From contig CAMGKS010000016.1 of assembly GCA_946056785.1 (NCBI GenBank), forward strand, positions 1-14,486: a DNA stretch of 14,486 nucleotides. The letters are read 5' to 3'. Shown here piece by piece: positions 14,147-14,486 of this stretch. The stretch's first letter is position 1; each line of letters starts with the position of its first letter. The notes below the pieces were generated by a model that saw only the letters and a list, made by a program, of their open reading frames with translations, searched no databases and was not told where the DNA came from. This DNA is from an uncultured Clostridia bacterium (lineage in GTDB: Bacteria > Bacillota > Clostridia > Christensenellales > CAG-917). The position numbers and the translations under genes are program-made.

Positions 14147-14173
14147 AAAAGCAAGGCGTGCCTTGCTTTTTTT
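14147..14173 (+). terminator. Rho-independent terminator after the lipoprotein gene
   Basis: AAAAGCAAGG (14147-14156), loop CGTG, CCTTGCTTTT (14161-14170) plus three more Ts. It begins four bases after the first stop codon. Confidence 0.93.
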
Positions 14174-14486
14174 AAACGGCTTTAAATTGCAAGCGGTTTA
14201 GTCGGGTTTGTATGTTTTTGATTTTATAGCCTTTAAACCAACGACTTAAAAATGCTGTCTGTTTTGACAACGCAACCGCATAATAGGATAATAATACAAA
14301 AAGTATATTAAGAAAACAAAACCGTAAGCATGAATTTAAGCCGCTTCGCCGTTTTTTCGTATTCAAGAATGCCTGACGACAAGGTCGGTTAATTTTTCTG
14401 AAAGCTATTAATATATGCGTCATTTATTATACAAATTCATTAAACAATATATTTATTAAGATATAGATTTATTATGATATAAATTT
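14174..14486. other. Terminal spacer, no supported gene
   Basis: 313 AT-rich bases. A leftward 83-codon frame (14172-14423) has no convincing SD, starts in the T-run of the terminator region and looks like a chance ORF. The last 70 bases are almost all A and T (ATATATTTATTAAGATATAG...) and may be the upstream region of a gene beyond the window. No RNA gene was recognised. Confidence 0.5.

Noticed and set aside
14172..14423. Leftward 83-codon frame at the right end
   Set aside because: No SD or promoter is seen, it ends inside the T-run of the lipoprotein gene's terminator, and no recognisable domain is present.

Overview
The window reads as a chromosomal segment of a low-GC, Gram-positive-type bacterium, most likely a Clostridia-class member of the Bacillota, possibly an uncultured gut lineage. 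This rests on AG-rich Shine-Dalgarno sites 4-10 bases before most starts, sigma-A-like promoters with 17-base spacers, strong hairpin/T-run terminators, the archaeal/eukaryal-type ProS found in many clostridia, an ECF S component, and a lipoprotein with a classical lipobox. The taxon is an inference. No phage, transposase, CRISPR, rRNA or tRNA was seen. The window is mostly housekeeping and metabolic.

Layout. (1) The C-terminal three quarters of an MreB-family actin, then a terminator (1-850). (2) A gene-poor, A-rich spacer of about 580 bases carrying six tandem 12-base units (852-1431). (3) A two-gene operon of an Ldh_2-family malate/lactate dehydrogenase and a malic enzyme, with promoter and terminator (1366-3841). 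(4) A second A-rich gene-free spacer (3842-4441). (5) A leftward gene for a double zinc-ribbon protein with an extreme Asp/Glu tail, divergent from proS (4442-6567). (6) A probable operon of a U32-family (TrhP/YrrO-like) protein, an ECF S component and a membrane PH-like protein, possibly followed by a 43-residue ORF and ending in a strong terminator (6814-9732). The first gene of this set appears to be leaderless. (7) A uracil salvage operon, uraA-upp (9733-12382). (8) A small leftward ORF convergent with upp, whose promoter overlaps that of a rightward lipoprotein gene (12366-14173). (9) A terminal spacer with no supported gene.

How the genes fit together. The dehydrogenase/malic enzyme pair links oxaloacetate, malate and pyruvate (a malate shunt moving reducing power between cofactors) or, if the first enzyme prefers pyruvate, converts malate to lactate. 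UraA imports uracil and Upp turns it into UMP. The U32/ECF/PH genes are packed tightly but have no obvious shared pathway.

I found no convincing new multi-gene defence or mobile system. The observations most worth checking are the leaderless U32 start, the 12-base tandem array, the overlapping divergent promoters around 12613-12622, the zinc-ribbon protein with a polyacidic tail, the recurrence of acidic C-terminal tails on unrelated proteins, and unusual residues in the MreB-family protein.
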